From the NCBI RefSeq assembly GCF_022761115.1, contig NZ_JAKWJS010000001.1, positions 62,001-126,000 of the forward strand: DNA of 64,000 nt. The letters run 5' to 3'. A program made the translations under genes and the position numbers. Below the pieces are notes generated by a model that saw only the letters and a program-made list of their open reading frames with translations, was not told where the DNA came from and did no database searches. This DNA comes from Dyella sp. RRB7. GTDB taxonomy: Bacteria; Pseudomonadota; Gammaproteobacteria; Xanthomonadales; Rhodanobacteraceae. Of the stretch, positions 23,580 to 33,322 are shown piece by piece (positions within the stretch are counted from its first letter, which is position 1; each line of letters begins with the position of its first letter).

Positions 23580-26500
23580 CACTGGCCTCCCAGCACTTGG
23601 GTGACCAAAAGTGCGCTTGAGGAGGACACGCTGATACCCGATGCGTTGTAGAAGTCCACGCGCAAGTAGTATTGATGGCCTCGGTCAGTGGTGTTCCAGT
23701 TGAACGTGCCCGTGGTGTACTGGCTCCGTGGATTGCTGCCAACGGCGACAGGCGACCCTGCTGGATTGACAACACTCCCCATTGCATCAGCAACTCCTGC
23801 GGGTGTACCTGCATCCATCCAGGTGTACTTCACGGTCGCTGCGCCTGCTGGGACAGCACCACTGACGATGACAACGTGGGAATCCCCGGGCTTGGTCTTG
23901 TAAAGTGCCCAGGTATTGCCATTGGTGATATCGAAGCCAATAGCCTGATTGCCGGAGCCAGAAGTCAGGCGCCGAGCAGACGTGTACGTGTTGCCATTGA
24001 TCGCAATGGGCACGGGTATAGTGACGACCGTGGATGATCCCGGGCTGTACGCACTGCATCCGCTAACATTGCAAGCCGCCACGGCATAGCCGTAGTTGCC
24101 ATTAGTCTGACTGACAGCATTCCAGCTTGTGGCTGCGCTGTTCTGGAGCCCAACCCAGTTTCCGTTAAGTACACCAAGGAGCGCGTAGGTCGTGGCCCCG
24201 CCAACGGGCAACCAGCTTACCGTGTAGTTTCCCGTGGCATTGTTGGCAGGGGTAGCGGGGGCCGCCGGGACAGCCGGAATGGAAGGAAGAGTCACGACTA
24301 CCGCACTGACGTTGCTCCACGGCCCACAACCAACGGCGTTGCAGGCTTGGGCACGGTAACCATAAGTGGCACTGCCTTTGCTGCTGGTGCTCCAGCTAAG
24401 CGAGGCGCTGTTCTGCAGTGCGACCCAACCGCCGCCATTGATCTGCTCCTGCAGGATGTAGCTGCTCGTATCGGCTACGGCAGTCCAGCTCACGGTATAG
24501 GCACCTAGCACATTGCTGGAGGGCACTGCCAGCACGGGCACACTCGTTGGCGCGGTGGGGATCGCCACCTTGATCGAGCCCACGTTGCTCCACGGGCCGC
24601 AGCCAGTCACATTGCAAGCCTGCACGCGGTAACCGTAGGCATTGCTGGTTTTGTTGTTGGCTGTCCAATTGATCGAGGCGCCGTTCTGCAGCGTCGTCCA
24701 GTTGCTGCCGTTGACCTGCTCCTGCAGGAGATACGTAGCAGCCCCGGAGATGCTGTTCCAACTGATGGAATAGGCGCCGCTCGTACTGTTTGGCGGCACG
24801 CTTATGGTTGGCGCCACCGCGGGCATGGCGGGACTCGCGCCACCATGCTCCGTGCTCTGCGTGACGCGATTGAGCGCGTCGTACTGATATCCTGTCGCAT
24901 GCCCTGCAGCATTAGTAATGGACAACGGGTTGCCATTGCCGTCATAGGCATAGGTCAGGCTTTGGCCGTTCTGTCCGATCTTCTGATAAACCCGGCCAAG
25001 ATTGTCGTAACTGGTCGTTTCCACCAGGCCGACGACGCTTCCTCGCATCACAGTACGTTTAGTCACATCGCCATTGAGGTTGTATTCGAAACGCTCCGTG
25101 GACGTGCCATCCTTGTCATTATGTGTAATCGTGCTCACCCGCTTGGTGGATGGGTTGCGATTCCAGGTGGTGACCTGGCCATCCGGGCTAGTCAACGTGT
25201 AGAGCAACCCAAAGCCGTCATAGGTGTAACGCCAGGTTGTCGCCACCCCGTTAGGGTAGGTCGTTCTGGTTTGGATACGGCCACGCGCATCATAGGTGTA
25301 ATCCGTAACGTCGCCATTGGGGCCTACGACACGACCCGCTTCGCCAAGACCGTTGTAGTTGCTGTAAATCGTGGCCTGACCAAGTCCATTGGACAGCGAG
25401 GCAAGATTGCCGAATGCATCGTATGTGTATATGTCCTTGTCACCGCCGTTGGACGATGGACGAGTCACCGTCATGGTTTGCACCATGCCATTGCCGTACA
25501 AGGTATAGCTGTACGTCGTCGTCAACGTCTGGTTAGCGTTGCCCGTTTCCGAAAGATTGGTAGTCGCCACTGATGCGAGGCGATTTTGGGCATTATAGGT
25601 ATAGGCGGTTTTCTTCCAGCCCCGGATCGTTACGCTGAAAAGGCGATTGAGCCGCCGATCAGTATCCCATACGTAGTCTGTCGTGCGCGCCACAGCTGTG
25701 CCATAAGCTTCCGTTTCCGTTTGTAGCTGGCCGTTTGTTGCATACATATAACTATGCGTATTGCCGTTGTTGTCGACTTCGGCAGAGAGATGACCGCTAA
25801 TGTCATAGGTACGACCGCTGACCGTCGCGCCACAGGTCTGCACGGCGTTATTGCTGATCAGCGTTAGGTTGCCGTTGATGTCGTAGTTTTTGGTGAACTG
25901 ATGACCCAGCGGATTAGTGATGGTTGCCGACTGCTTACCTGCATTGTCCGCGTAATAAGAGATGCTTACCTTCTCCGAGCCATCGCCCAGGTAAGTACCT
26001 GTAGCCCAGCGATAACGCGCATTGTCAAATGCGGTACCCGTTATCTTCGCATTGGTGTCGTAGGTGGTGTAAGCGTAGGGAACGCCGTTGTATTGGACCT
26101 CCGATAAGCGCGACCCATAGGGTGGGGAGGCGAAGCTGAGATATTTGAACGTCACCACGGTGGCAGGTGAGCCCGGGTACGCAATGGAAGAAAGGGTCGG
26201 CGCCCGGGGGTTTTCAATCATGTAAACGTTGCCGCCGGGATCGATGACGCTGGCAACCTCAAGAAACGGCGAAACACTCTTCGATTCATAACGGATGGAG
26301 AACGACTTTCCGCTGGTATGCGTGACTGTCTTGGATGTCTTGTCCGAATTCGTCTCAATCAACCAGCCAATGCCGGACGCGTTCTTGATGGATCGCAGAC
26401 TGCCGCTGGAGGAATAGACCTGGGTTGTTGCGTCCTCATCCTGCAACGTGTAATCACCGGTAACCGAGTCACGCGTGAGTGTGGATACGCCCTTGCTGGT

Positions 26501-27052
26501 ATAGGAAGTGGCGCCGGGTCCACCAGCGAAGACAAGCGACGAGCCATCCGGCCTATGAAGTGTTGTCTGCTTGCAAGCACCGATTTCAGGCGGATTTGCG
26601 TTGCAGTTGGTGTCGAGGCTGTAGAAGATATTGTCCGTCCAGCTTCCGCCGTTGTAATACAGCACATAGGTCAACCCCATCTCGCCAGGCAGGGCGAACA
26701 GGGGGTAGTTTTCCACCTTGGTACCCGTGGCCGGCAGGATGGGATCACCATCGCTATCGCAGGGGTTGGGATTGTTCGATGGAACGGCAGCGGGTGTGCG
26801 ATTGGCGGTTGCGTAGGCGCGCCCAAGATAGGCGGTTACATTCCCCGTGGGAGCCAGCAAAGAACCACTCCCCCAGTGGCTCGCTGCATAGAACCCTTGC
26901 ACACTGGGCCCTGGCAAATTTTTCGGGGGCGCAGGCACCGGGCCATTGATTTGCTTGGCCGTATGAAACCCGTCGACCTGCGCGGCAACACCTGTAGAAA
27001 GCAGCGCTGTCAGTACTGCAACACTTATGCGTGACCGCAGAACAAGGGACAT
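23579..27052 (-). CDS. Rhs/YD-repeat protein, N-terminal component with FN3 modules
   Basis: A 1157-residue secreted protein. A Sec signal peptide (MSLVLRSRISVAVLTALLSTGVAA) leads to a DUF6531-like N-terminal region (to ~residue 370), then YD repeats (TYDAFGNLASLSNGLGQ, TYDARGRIQTRTTYPNG, SYDNLGRVYQKIG, QYDALNRVTQSTEHGG). Then come three tandem fibronectin-III-like modules of about 92 residues (about 735-1010; GYRVQACNVTGCGPWSNV, GYRAQACNAVGCGPWSNV, GYAVAACNVSGCSAYSPG) and a C-terminal beta domain. It is translationally coupled to the second Rhs gene. No PAAR domain, so it is not an obvious T6SS cargo. Confidence 0.85.
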   Translation of the reverse strand: MSLVLRSRISVAVLTALLSTGVAAQVDGFHTAKQINGPVPAPPKNLPGPSVQGFYAASHWGSGSLLAPTGNVTAYLGRAYATANRTPAAVPSNNPNPCDSDGDPILPATGTKVENYPLFALPGEMGLTYVLYYNGGSWTDNIFYSLDTNCNANPPEIGACKQTTLHRPDGSSLVFAGGPGATSYTSKGVSTLTRDSVTGDYTLQDEDATTQVYSSSGSLRSIKNASGIGWLIETNSDKTSKTVTHTSGKSFSIRYESKSVSPFLEVASVIDPGGNVYMIENPRAPTLSSIAYPGSPATVVTFKYLSFASPPYGSRLSEVQYNGVPYAYTTYDTNAKITGTAFDNARYRWATGTYLGDGSEKVSISYYADNAGKQSATITNPLGHQFTKNYDINGNLTLISNNAVQTCGATVSGRTYDISGHLSAEVDNNGNTHSYMYATNGQLQTETEAYGTAVARTTDYVWDTDRRLNRLFSVTIRGWKKTAYTYNAQNRLASVATTNLSETGNANQTLTTTYSYTLYGNGMVQTMTVTRPSSNGGDKDIYTYDAFGNLASLSNGLGQATIYSNYNGLGEAGRVVGPNGDVTDYTYDARGRIQTRTTYPNGVATTWRYTYDGFGLLYTLTSPDGQVTTWNRNPSTKRVSTITHNDKDGTSTERFEYNLNGDVTKRTVMRGSVVGLVETTSYDNLGRVYQKIGQNGQSLTYAYDGNGNPLSITNAAGHATGYQYDALNRVTQSTEHGGASPAMPAVAPTISVPPNSTSGAYSISWNSISGAATYLLQEQVNGSNWTTLQNGASINWTANNKTSNAYGYRVQACNVTGCGPWSNVGSIKVAIPTAPTSVPVLAVPSSNVLGAYTVSWTAVADTSSYILQEQINGGGWVALQNSASLSWSTSSKGSATYGYRAQACNAVGCGPWSNVSAVVVTLPSIPAVPAAPATPANNATGNYTVSWLPVGGATTYALLGVLNGNWVGLQNSAATSWNAVSQTNGNYGYAVAACNVSGCSAYSPGSSTVVTIPVPIAINGNTYTSARRLTSGSGNQAIGFDITNGNTWALYKTKPGDSHVVIVSGAVPAGAATVKYTWMDAGTPAGVADAMGSVVNPAGSPVAVGSNPRSQYTTGTFNWNTTDRGHQYYLRVDFYNASGISVSSSSALLVTQVLGGQ

Positions 27053-27271
27053 AAGAGCATCGCCTTAGCAAAAGGGTGAACACTGACGCACAGACACCTG
27101 ACGCCGCGCGACTGAAGAACGGCGGACATTGCAATGGCATTGGAAGAAGCAGAGAACGAGCGGGCCCAGGGAACGTTGAGAAAAGACGCGTCGCCAACAG
27201 CCTTGGCGAGACATCCTCCCTCAGAACTGAAACTCCCCTGATATCAGCGCCCCAAGTTGACTCGCAAAAAG

Positions 27272-27526
27272 TTACGCGAAATTTTGACCCGACCACAATG
27301 GGCTGAAGCGGGGATTTCGTAAGACATCGTCCATCAAACCTGTGAGGCTAGATCCAGCGATAACAAACGCCATTTCGCACGAAACGCCCATTGTCTCCGC
27401 GGATACGCCACTGTAGGCACTCTTCACCAGCGCGTCACCGCGAGTGGGAACGGGTACTTCCTCAATGATGCGCACGGGTCGCCGAAACGGGACGCCATAG
27501 CGGCCTTCATCGTATCCGGGCGCCAT
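27272..27526 (-). CDS. Doubtful 84-aa hypothetical ORF
   Basis: An ORF starting MAPGYDEGRYGVPFRRPVRI with GAGAGAG upstream of its ATG. No family is recognised and there is no signal peptide. The interval 27053-27632 otherwise shows only the probable promoter region of the Rhs operon. Composition differs little from intergenic DNA, so it may be chance. Confidence 0.3.
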   Translation of the reverse strand: MAPGYDEGRYGVPFRRPVRIIEEVPVPTRGDALVKSAYSGVSAETMGVSCEMAFVIAGSSLTGLMDDVLRNPRFSPLWSGQNFA

Positions 27527-27632
27527 CGATCTCTCTCACACGGACAAGGAATCTCAAACCATATAGTCCGCATGAAGATGCCGCCCATCGAATGACGGGC
27601 GGGCAACCTGGACTCAGGAAACAACGAAGCCG

Positions 27633-29147
27633 CTACGCCTGTGAAGCGGGTGCCGACGGGTAGGGATACAGCTTGATCAGCGGCACCGAAATGCCGTCGT
27701 CGCCGACGACGCGGCAGTGGGTGCGATCGAGCTGGCGTGGTTCTTCGACGCCGCAGCTGTGGGCGATGATGCCGACTTCGTGCATGACGTTGGTGGCGTA
27801 GTGGGCCACGCGTTCGCTCTTGTCGGTGACCACCAGGCCACGCTGCAATTTGGTGTTTTGCGTGGTGATGCCGGTGGGGCACGTATTGCGATTGCATTGC
27901 AGCGACTGGATGCAGCCCAGCGCCAGCATGAAGCCGCGCGCGGAATTGACGAAGTCGGCGCCCATCGACAGCGCCCAGGCCACGTCATACGCGGTGACGC
28001 ATTTGCCGGAACAAATCACCTTGATGCGCTCGCGCAGTCCCTTGGCGATAAGCAGGTTCACCAGCGCCGGCAAGGATTCGTGCAGCGGCAGGCCCACGCC
28101 TTCCATCAGGGTCTGCGGCGCGGCGCCGGTGCCGCCTTCCGAACCGTCGACGATGATGAAATCCGGTGCGCTCTCGATACCGCGCTTATGCACTTCGTCG
28201 CATAGTTCGTCGATCCAGTCCACGCCACCGAACACGGCCTTGAAGCCCACCGGCTTGCCGGTGAGATCGCGGATATGGCGAATGGCATCCATCAGCTCCT
28301 GCACGTTGCCGATGTCGAGATGGCGATTGGGGCTTTGCGAATCCTCGCCTACCGGAATGCCGCGAATCGCGGCAATTTCCGGCGTTACCTTCACGCCCGG
28401 CAACAGGCCGCCCATGCCGGGCTTGGCGCCTTGGCCGAGCTTGATGCTCACCATCTTCACCTGCTTGTGCGCGCAGATGGCCAACAGCTTCTGGTCGTCG
28501 AGCTTGCCATCAGGCGTGCGCACGCCGTACTTGGCGGTGCCGATCTCGAAGATGATGTCGCAGCCGCCTTCCAGGTGATACGGGGCCAAGCCACCTTCGC
28601 CGGTATCCATCCAGATGCCGGCCTTGGCCGCACCGTGCGACAGCGCGCGCACCGCCGGTGCAGACAAGGCACCAAAGCTCATCGCTGAAATGTTGAAGAA
28701 CGCCGCGTGCTGGTAGGGCTCGCGCGAGTACGGCCCAAGCGTCACCGGCAGCGGCTTGATGTGCCTGTCGCCCAACGCGGGGAATGGCGCATTGACGAAA
28801 AACGGTACGCCCTCGCCGCGCAGGTCGCGGGTGGAGCCGAAGGCGTTGGTGTTGTCCACGTTCTTGGCGGCGCGATAGACCCACAAGCGCTGGGCACGGT
28901 TGAACGGCATCTCTTCGCGGTCGCTGGAATACAGGTACTGGCGAAAAAATTCACCCAGGTGCAGGAACCAGTAGCGGAAGTGGCCGATGACCGGAAAATT
29001 GCGCAGCACCGAATTGGACGTCTGGTTGCGATCCACCAGCCAGACCACCATGACCACCACGACCAGCAACACGAGCAGAAGCAGGAACAGGGCGGCAAAG
29101 GTTTCCACCACGACCACCAGCCAATGCGCAAATCCCATCGAGTCCAT
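27633..29147 (-). CDS. FMN-binding glutamate synthase family protein, membrane-anchored
   Basis: A 504-residue protein. A hydrophobic N-terminal anchor (LVVVVETFAALFLLLLVLLVVVVMVVWLV) precedes a glutamate-synthase alpha-subunit-like FMN/Fe-S barrel: MSFGALSAPAVRALSHGA, KLGQGAKPGMGGLLPG, DGSEGGTGAAPQ and the 3Fe-4S motif region QCNRNTCPTGITTQ. It lacks the glutaminase domain of GltB, so it is the stand-alone GltS-like family, whose substrate is generally not known. The ATG at 29147 gives the usual length for membrane-anchored members. Confidence 0.9.
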   Translation of the reverse strand: MDSMGFAHWLVVVVETFAALFLLLLVLLVVVVMVVWLVDRNQTSNSVLRNFPVIGHFRYWFLHLGEFFRQYLYSSDREEMPFNRAQRLWVYRAAKNVDNTNAFGSTRDLRGEGVPFFVNAPFPALGDRHIKPLPVTLGPYSREPYQHAAFFNISAMSFGALSAPAVRALSHGAAKAGIWMDTGEGGLAPYHLEGGCDIIFEIGTAKYGVRTPDGKLDDQKLLAICAHKQVKMVSIKLGQGAKPGMGGLLPGVKVTPEIAAIRGIPVGEDSQSPNRHLDIGNVQELMDAIRHIRDLTGKPVGFKAVFGGVDWIDELCDEVHKRGIESAPDFIIVDGSEGGTGAAPQTLMEGVGLPLHESLPALVNLLIAKGLRERIKVICSGKCVTAYDVAWALSMGADFVNSARGFMLALGCIQSLQCNRNTCPTGITTQNTKLQRGLVVTDKSERVAHYATNVMHEVGIIAHSCGVEEPRQLDRTHCRVVGDDGISVPLIKLYPYPSAPASQA

Positions 29148-29173
29148 CAGTTTCTCCGGTTGCTGTCGTTCTT

Positions 29174-29195
29174 CCTCTCCCTCGATGGGGAGAGG
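29174..29195. repeat. CCTCTCCC/GGGAGAGG intergenic hairpin
   Basis: CCTCTCCC, spacer TCGATG, GGGAGAGG. A related GGGGGAGAGG occurs at about 29293-29304 and the element at 56293-56316 is of the same type. Probably a dispersed intergenic palindrome family. Confidence 0.55.
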
Positions 29196-29316
29196 ACTGG
29201 GGGTAAGGGATTCATCTTGCGATAAGCAGCGGGCAAAGCCGGTATTTTTTTAGAGTATCCGGCAAGCACCCGCCGCTCACTTCAGTCCCCCAAGTGGGGG
29301 AGAGGAAGCAAAGCGC

Positions 29317-30498
29317 CTAAAGCTCCACGCGCAGAATCTTCGCCGCGCGTACCGCCTTTACCTTGGCCGCTTCGATGCTTTCATCGCGCGCCAAGGTTAC
29401 CGCCATGCGTCGGCGTCCTTTCACCGTCGGTTTGCCGAAGATGCGCAGCTGCGTATCCGGTTCCTCCAGCGCTTCGGCCACGTTGAAGTAACGCGGCGCA
29501 TTGCCCTCGCCTTCCACCAGTACCGCGCACGAGGCCGCCGGCCCCAGTTGGCGGATGGCTGGAATGGGCAGCCCCAGGATGGCGCGTGCATGCAGCGCGA
29601 ATTCGGAGAGATCCTGCGAGATCAAGGTGACCAGGCCGGTGTCGTGGGGGCGCGGACTCACTTCGGAGAAGATCACCTTGTCGCCCTTGACGAAAAACTC
29701 CACCCCAAACACACCCCAGCCACCGAGCGCGCCGGTGATGGCGGCTGCCTGTCGCTGCGCCTCGGCCAGTGCCGCGTCGCTCATCGGCTGCGGCTGCCAC
29801 GACTCGCGATAGTCGCCGTCCTCCTGGCGATGACCGATCGGCGCGCAGAAGCTCACGCCGTCCTTGTGACGCACCGTGAGCAGCGTGATCTCGTAATCGA
29901 AATCGACGAAACCCTCGACGATTACCCTGCCCTTGCCGGCGCGCCCGCCCGACTGGGCGTAATCCCACGCATGCTGCAGTTCGCTTTCCTGGCGCACCAC
30001 GCTCTGGCCCTTGCCCGACGAACTCATCACCGGCTTGATCACGAACGGCAGGCCGATGGCGGCGACCGCCTCGTGATACTCCGCCTCGGTGTCGCAGAAG
30101 CGGTAGCGCGAGGTGGGCAATTGCAACTCTTCGGCAGCCAACCGACGGATGCCTTCGCGATCCATGGTGAGCCAGGCGGCGCGCGCGGTCGGAATGACGC
30201 GCAGGCCCTCCTTTTCCAGCTCGATCAAGGTGGGCGTGTGGATCGCCTCGATCTCGGGCACGACCAGGTCGGGCTTCTCCTGTGCGATCAATGCGCGCAG
30301 CGCCGCGCCATCGAGCATGTCGATCACGTGGCTGCGATGCGCCACCTGCATGGCAGGTGCGTTGGCGTAGCGATCCACCGCGATGACTTCCACCGCGTAG
30401 CGCTGCAGCTCGATCGCCACCTCCTTGCCAAGCTCGCCGGAGCCGAGCAAAAGCACGCGCAGGGCGTGGTCGGAATAAGGCGTGCCAAACGGCTTCAT
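29317..30498 (-). CDS. purT: Formate-dependent GAR transformylase PurT
   Basis: A 393-residue ATP-grasp enzyme (E. coli 392) that makes formyl-GAR from GAR, formate and ATP in purine synthesis. It has the N-terminal [36 protein letters not shown], the ATP-grasp loop [14 protein letters not shown], and [24 protein letters not shown]. The start at [10 protein letters not shown] matches the family; longer ORF sequence is not conserved. Confidence 0.96.
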   Translation of the reverse strand: MKPFGTPYSDHALRVLLLGSGELGKEVAIELQRYAVEVIAVDRYANAPAMQVAHRSHVIDMLDGAALRALIAQEKPDLVVPEIEAIHTPTLIELEKEGLRVIPTARAAWLTMDREGIRRLAAEELQLPTSRYRFCDTEAEYHEAVAAIGLPFVIKPVMSSSGKGQSVVRQESELQHAWDYAQSGGRAGKGRVIVEGFVDFDYEITLLTVRHKDGVSFCAPIGHRQEDGDYRESWQPQPMSDAALAEAQRQAAAITGALGGWGVFGVEFFVKGDKVIFSEVSPRPHDTGLVTLISQDLSEFALHARAILGLPIPAIRQLGPAASCAVLVEGEGNAPRYFNVAEALEEPDTQLRIFGKPTVKGRRRMAVTLARDESIEAAKVKAVRAAKILRVEL

Positions 30499-30643
30499 CG
30501 GCGTCTCCAGACATGACAAAGGCCCATTGTAAGCGTCGTGGCGGGGCAACGCGCGAGCGATGAACATTGCGTGCCACGCTACCCATTGACGGATGCATCG
30601 AACCGGCATTGACTGTGATCGTCACCGTCCCCGCGGAGCGACC

Positions 30644-32158
30644 ATGCGCAATCGGACTGCCTTGCTATGGCTGTTGCTGGCGTTGTGTCCCGCCCCCGGG
30701 TTGACCGCCCGGGCCGAGACCGTGCCGGCCGATACCCGCTGGATGACGGTGCTGCTGGGCGGCCGCAAGATCGGCCACCTGCAGATCGAACATCGGCGCG
30801 ACGGCGACATCGTCACCACCACGCAAGCCCTGGTGATCGAGCTCAACCGCAACGGCAGCAGCATCCCGCTTGGCGTGACGATACGCAGCGTCGAAAGCAC
30901 GACGGGCCAACCCCTGGCTTTCTATGCCCGCAGCACCCTGTCCACTACGGACAGCACGGTCGATGGCAGGCGCCTGCCCGATGGCGACTTCGCGGTCACC
31001 ACCACGGTGGGCGGCATCGCCCGCCAGGCCACGCTGAGCTGGCCGCCGGGCGCGGTGCTGAGCGAAGGTCAGCGGCTGACCATGCTTAAAGCCGCGGCGC
31101 ATCCAGGCCAGAGCTACGCCATGAGCATGTTCGACCCTGCCAGCCAGGCCGTGGCCCACGTCGACATGCAGGTCATCGGCGATGAGCGGGTGGTGCTGCC
31201 AGAGGGCAGCATGGTGCTCAACCACCAGCGCCAGACGCTGCAGCCCCCCCGTGGCGTGCAGACCATGGACCTGTGGCTGGACGACCAGGGCCACGCGCGC
31301 AAAGGCACCCTGGGCATGCTGGGACATGAGCTGGAAATGCTCGCCTGCAGCCAGCGTTGTGCCATGGCGCCCGTGCAGGATGTCGACATGTTCCGGGCGG
31401 CCATGGTGGATTCGCCGCGCCTGCTTCCCGCCGCCATGCGCAGCACGTTCCTGCGCTACCGGATACATATGCCCGAGGGCAGCCCACCGCCCGCCATCGA
31501 CACCGACGAACAACACATCTCCAGCCTGGGACACGGTGACTGGCTGGTGGATATCGGCAACCCCCAGCCGGGCGGCGAGGCTGCCCCGGATGCCGGGGAC
31601 ACGCAGCCCAATGCCTGGGTGCAGTCGGATGCGCCAGTCATTCGTGAGCTGGCCGCCAGGGTCGTCGGTGATGCCGCCGGCGACCTGCAGAAAATGCGCC
31701 GTCTGCGCAGCTTCGTCAGCGGCTACATCACCCAGCATGGGCTGGATGTCGGGTATGCCTCGGCGCTGGAGGTGGTGCAGACCCGCCAGGGCGATTGCAC
31801 CGAATACGCCGTATTGCTGGCCGCCCTGGCCCGGGCGGAGGGGATTCCCACGCGAGTGGTGACCGGCATGGTCTATGCAGATCGCTACGGCAGCAGTTCA
31901 CGCGTGTTCGTACCCCATGCCTGGGTGCAGTCCTGGATCAATGGCCGCTGGCAAAGCTTCGACGCGGCATTGCGGCAGTTCGACAGCACTCATATCGCGC
32001 TGGATCTGGGTGACGGCGATCCGTGGCATTTCTTCAACATCACCAACCTGCTCGGCCAGATCCACATCGAGAAGATCACCCCAAGCTGGGAGCTGGCGGG
32101 CAACCTGCCCCCAACCTCGGCCATCGGCCCTACGGCCGCCGCCGGCGAGGGCAGGTAA
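30644..32158 (+). CDS. Exported transglutaminase-like protein
   Basis: A 504-residue protein with a signal peptide (MRNRTALLWLLLALCPAPGLTARAE), a long N-terminal domain (RWMTVLLGGRKIGHLQIEH), and a C-terminal transglutaminase-like protease domain with Cys in RQGDCTEYAVLLAALARAEGIP, His in VPHAWVQSW and Asp in WQSFDA, a complete Cys-His-Asp triad. Start chosen by GGAG upstream of ATG 30644. Likely acts in the periplasm on an unknown substrate. It is the only gene in its direction before the SPFH operon. Confidence 0.85.
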   Translation: MRNRTALLWLLLALCPAPGLTARAETVPADTRWMTVLLGGRKIGHLQIEHRRDGDIVTTTQALVIELNRNGSSIPLGVTIRSVESTTGQPLAFYARSTLSTTDSTVDGRRLPDGDFAVTTTVGGIARQATLSWPPGAVLSEGQRLTMLKAAAHPGQSYAMSMFDPASQAVAHVDMQVIGDERVVLPEGSMVLNHQRQTLQPPRGVQTMDLWLDDQGHARKGTLGMLGHELEMLACSQRCAMAPVQDVDMFRAAMVDSPRLLPAAMRSTFLRYRIHMPEGSPPPAIDTDEQHISSLGHGDWLVDIGNPQPGGEAAPDAGDTQPNAWVQSDAPVIRELAARVVGDAAGDLQKMRRLRSFVSGYITQHGLDVGYASALEVVQTRQGDCTEYAVLLAALARAEGIPTRVVTGMVYADRYGSSSRVFVPHAWVQSWINGRWQSFDAALRQFDSTHIALDLGDGDPWHFFNITNLLGQIHIEKITPSWELAGNLPPTSAIGPTAAAGEGR

Positions 32159-32175
32159 GGGCGGGACTTGTTGAT

Positions 32176-32194
32176 AGATATCATTTTGATATCT
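32176..32194. promoter_or_regulatory. Perfect 8-bp inverted repeat upstream of SPFH gene (candidate operator)
   Basis: AGATATCA, loop TTT, TGATATCT, 27 bases before the SPFH start codon. A ribbon-helix-helix protein encoded in the same operon is a candidate binder. Confidence 0.55.
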
Positions 32195-32221
32195 AATCCT
32201 CTCATCTAGGGAGGAACCACC

Positions 32222-33091
32222 ATGAACGAACGTCAGGGTTTTTCGGTCGCCGGCATTCCCACCATCGTCGTGTGCCTGCTGTTGGCGCTGGCCGGCGCGG
32301 CACTGCTGCTGGGCGTGGCCACGGGTCAGCTCGGTCGGGATGGCCTGCTGGGCATCGGCCTGGAAGTCATCGTCGCTTTCACGCTGAAGGGCTTTTTCCA
32401 GGTCGCGCCGAACGAGGGCCAGGTGTTGCAGTTGTTCGGCAAGTACGCCGGCACCGTGCGCCAGGAAGGCCTGCGCTGGACCAACCCGTTCTATACCCGC
32501 CGCCGCGTCTCGCTGCGCGTGCGCAATTTCGAGAGCAGCAAGCTCAAGGTCAACGACAGCGACGGCAACCCCATCGAAATCGCCGCCATCGTGGTGTGGC
32601 AGGTGGTCGATACGGCCGAGGCGGTGTTCTGCGTGGACGACTACGAGAACTTCGCGCAGATCCAGAGCGAGTCGGCATTGCGCCAGATAGCGCAGAACTA
32701 CCCTTACGATGCGCACGACAATGGCAAGCCCTCGCTGCGCAGTCATGGCGAGGTGATCAACAACCATCTGCGCGACGAAATCCAGGCCCGCCTGGACAAG
32801 GCTGGCGTACAAGTCATCGAGGCACGCATCAGCCACCTCGCCTACGCCCAGGAAATCGCCCAGGCCATGCTGCAGCGCCAGCAGGCCAACGCCATCGTGG
32901 CGGCACGCGAGCGCATCGTCGAAGGCGCGGTGGGCATGGTCGCCATGGCGCTGGACAAGCTGCGCCTGCAGGGCGTGGTGGAACTGGACGAGGAGCGCAA
33001 GGCCGCCATGGTCAGCAACCTGCTGGTGGTGTTGTGCGGCGACCGCGCCACCCAGCCGGTGGTCAACGCCGGCACGCTCTATGGCGGCTGA
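32222..33091 (+). CDS. SPFH/Band 7 domain membrane protein
   Basis: A 289-residue protein. Two N-terminal hydrophobic segments ([37 protein letters not shown]) precede a stomatin/prohibitin-like SPFH domain ([42 protein letters not shown], summarised) and a coiled-coil helix ([25 protein letters not shown]). SPFH proteins oligomerise at membrane microdomains. GGGAGG precedes the ATG. Its end overlaps the next small RHH gene by 11 bases. Confidence 0.88.
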   Translation: MNERQGFSVAGIPTIVVCLLLALAGAALLLGVATGQLGRDGLLGIGLEVIVAFTLKGFFQVAPNEGQVLQLFGKYAGTVRQEGLRWTNPFYTRRRVSLRVRNFESSKLKVNDSDGNPIEIAAIVVWQVVDTAEAVFCVDDYENFAQIQSESALRQIAQNYPYDAHDNGKPSLRSHGEVINNHLRDEIQARLDKAGVQVIEARISHLAYAQEIAQAMLQRQQANAIVAARERIVEGAVGMVAMALDKLRLQGVVELDEERKAAMVSNLLVVLCGDRATQPVVNAGTLYGG

Positions 33092-33272
33092 CAAAAAAGC
33101 CTACCCCCTGCGCATCAGCGCTGCCGTGCTCGAAGCCATGCAGCGCTGGGCCGACGACGATCTGCGCAGCGTCAATGCGCAGATCGAGTTCGTCCTGCGC
33201 GAGGCACTGCGCAAGAGCGGGCGTCTCAAACCTGCGCAAAGCGAGCCGGTGAGCGACGACGACACGCCTTGA
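33081..33272 (+). CDS. Arc-like ribbon-helix-helix protein
   Basis: A 63-residue protein. AYPLRISAAVLEAMQRWADDDLRSVNAQIEFVLREALRKSG is a typical Arc/MetJ RHH fold: a short beta-strand followed by two helices. The SPFH plus Arc-like small gene pairing recurs in many proteobacteria. It may autoregulate the operon through the inverted repeat at 32176, which is an inference. Confidence 0.75.
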   Translation: MAADKKAYPLRISAAVLEAMQRWADDDLRSVNAQIEFVLREALRKSGRLKPAQSEPVSDDDTP

Positions 33273-33322
33273 GGCATCTTTCCCCAGGTGACCTGGCCGC
33301 CATGCATCAGAAGGACTCCATC

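Noticed and set aside
14355-27052. Type VI secretion effector island
   Set aside because: No VgrG, PAAR, Eag/DUF1795 or tss genes in the window, and the N-terminal Rhs protein has a Sec signal. A distant T6SS cannot be excluded.
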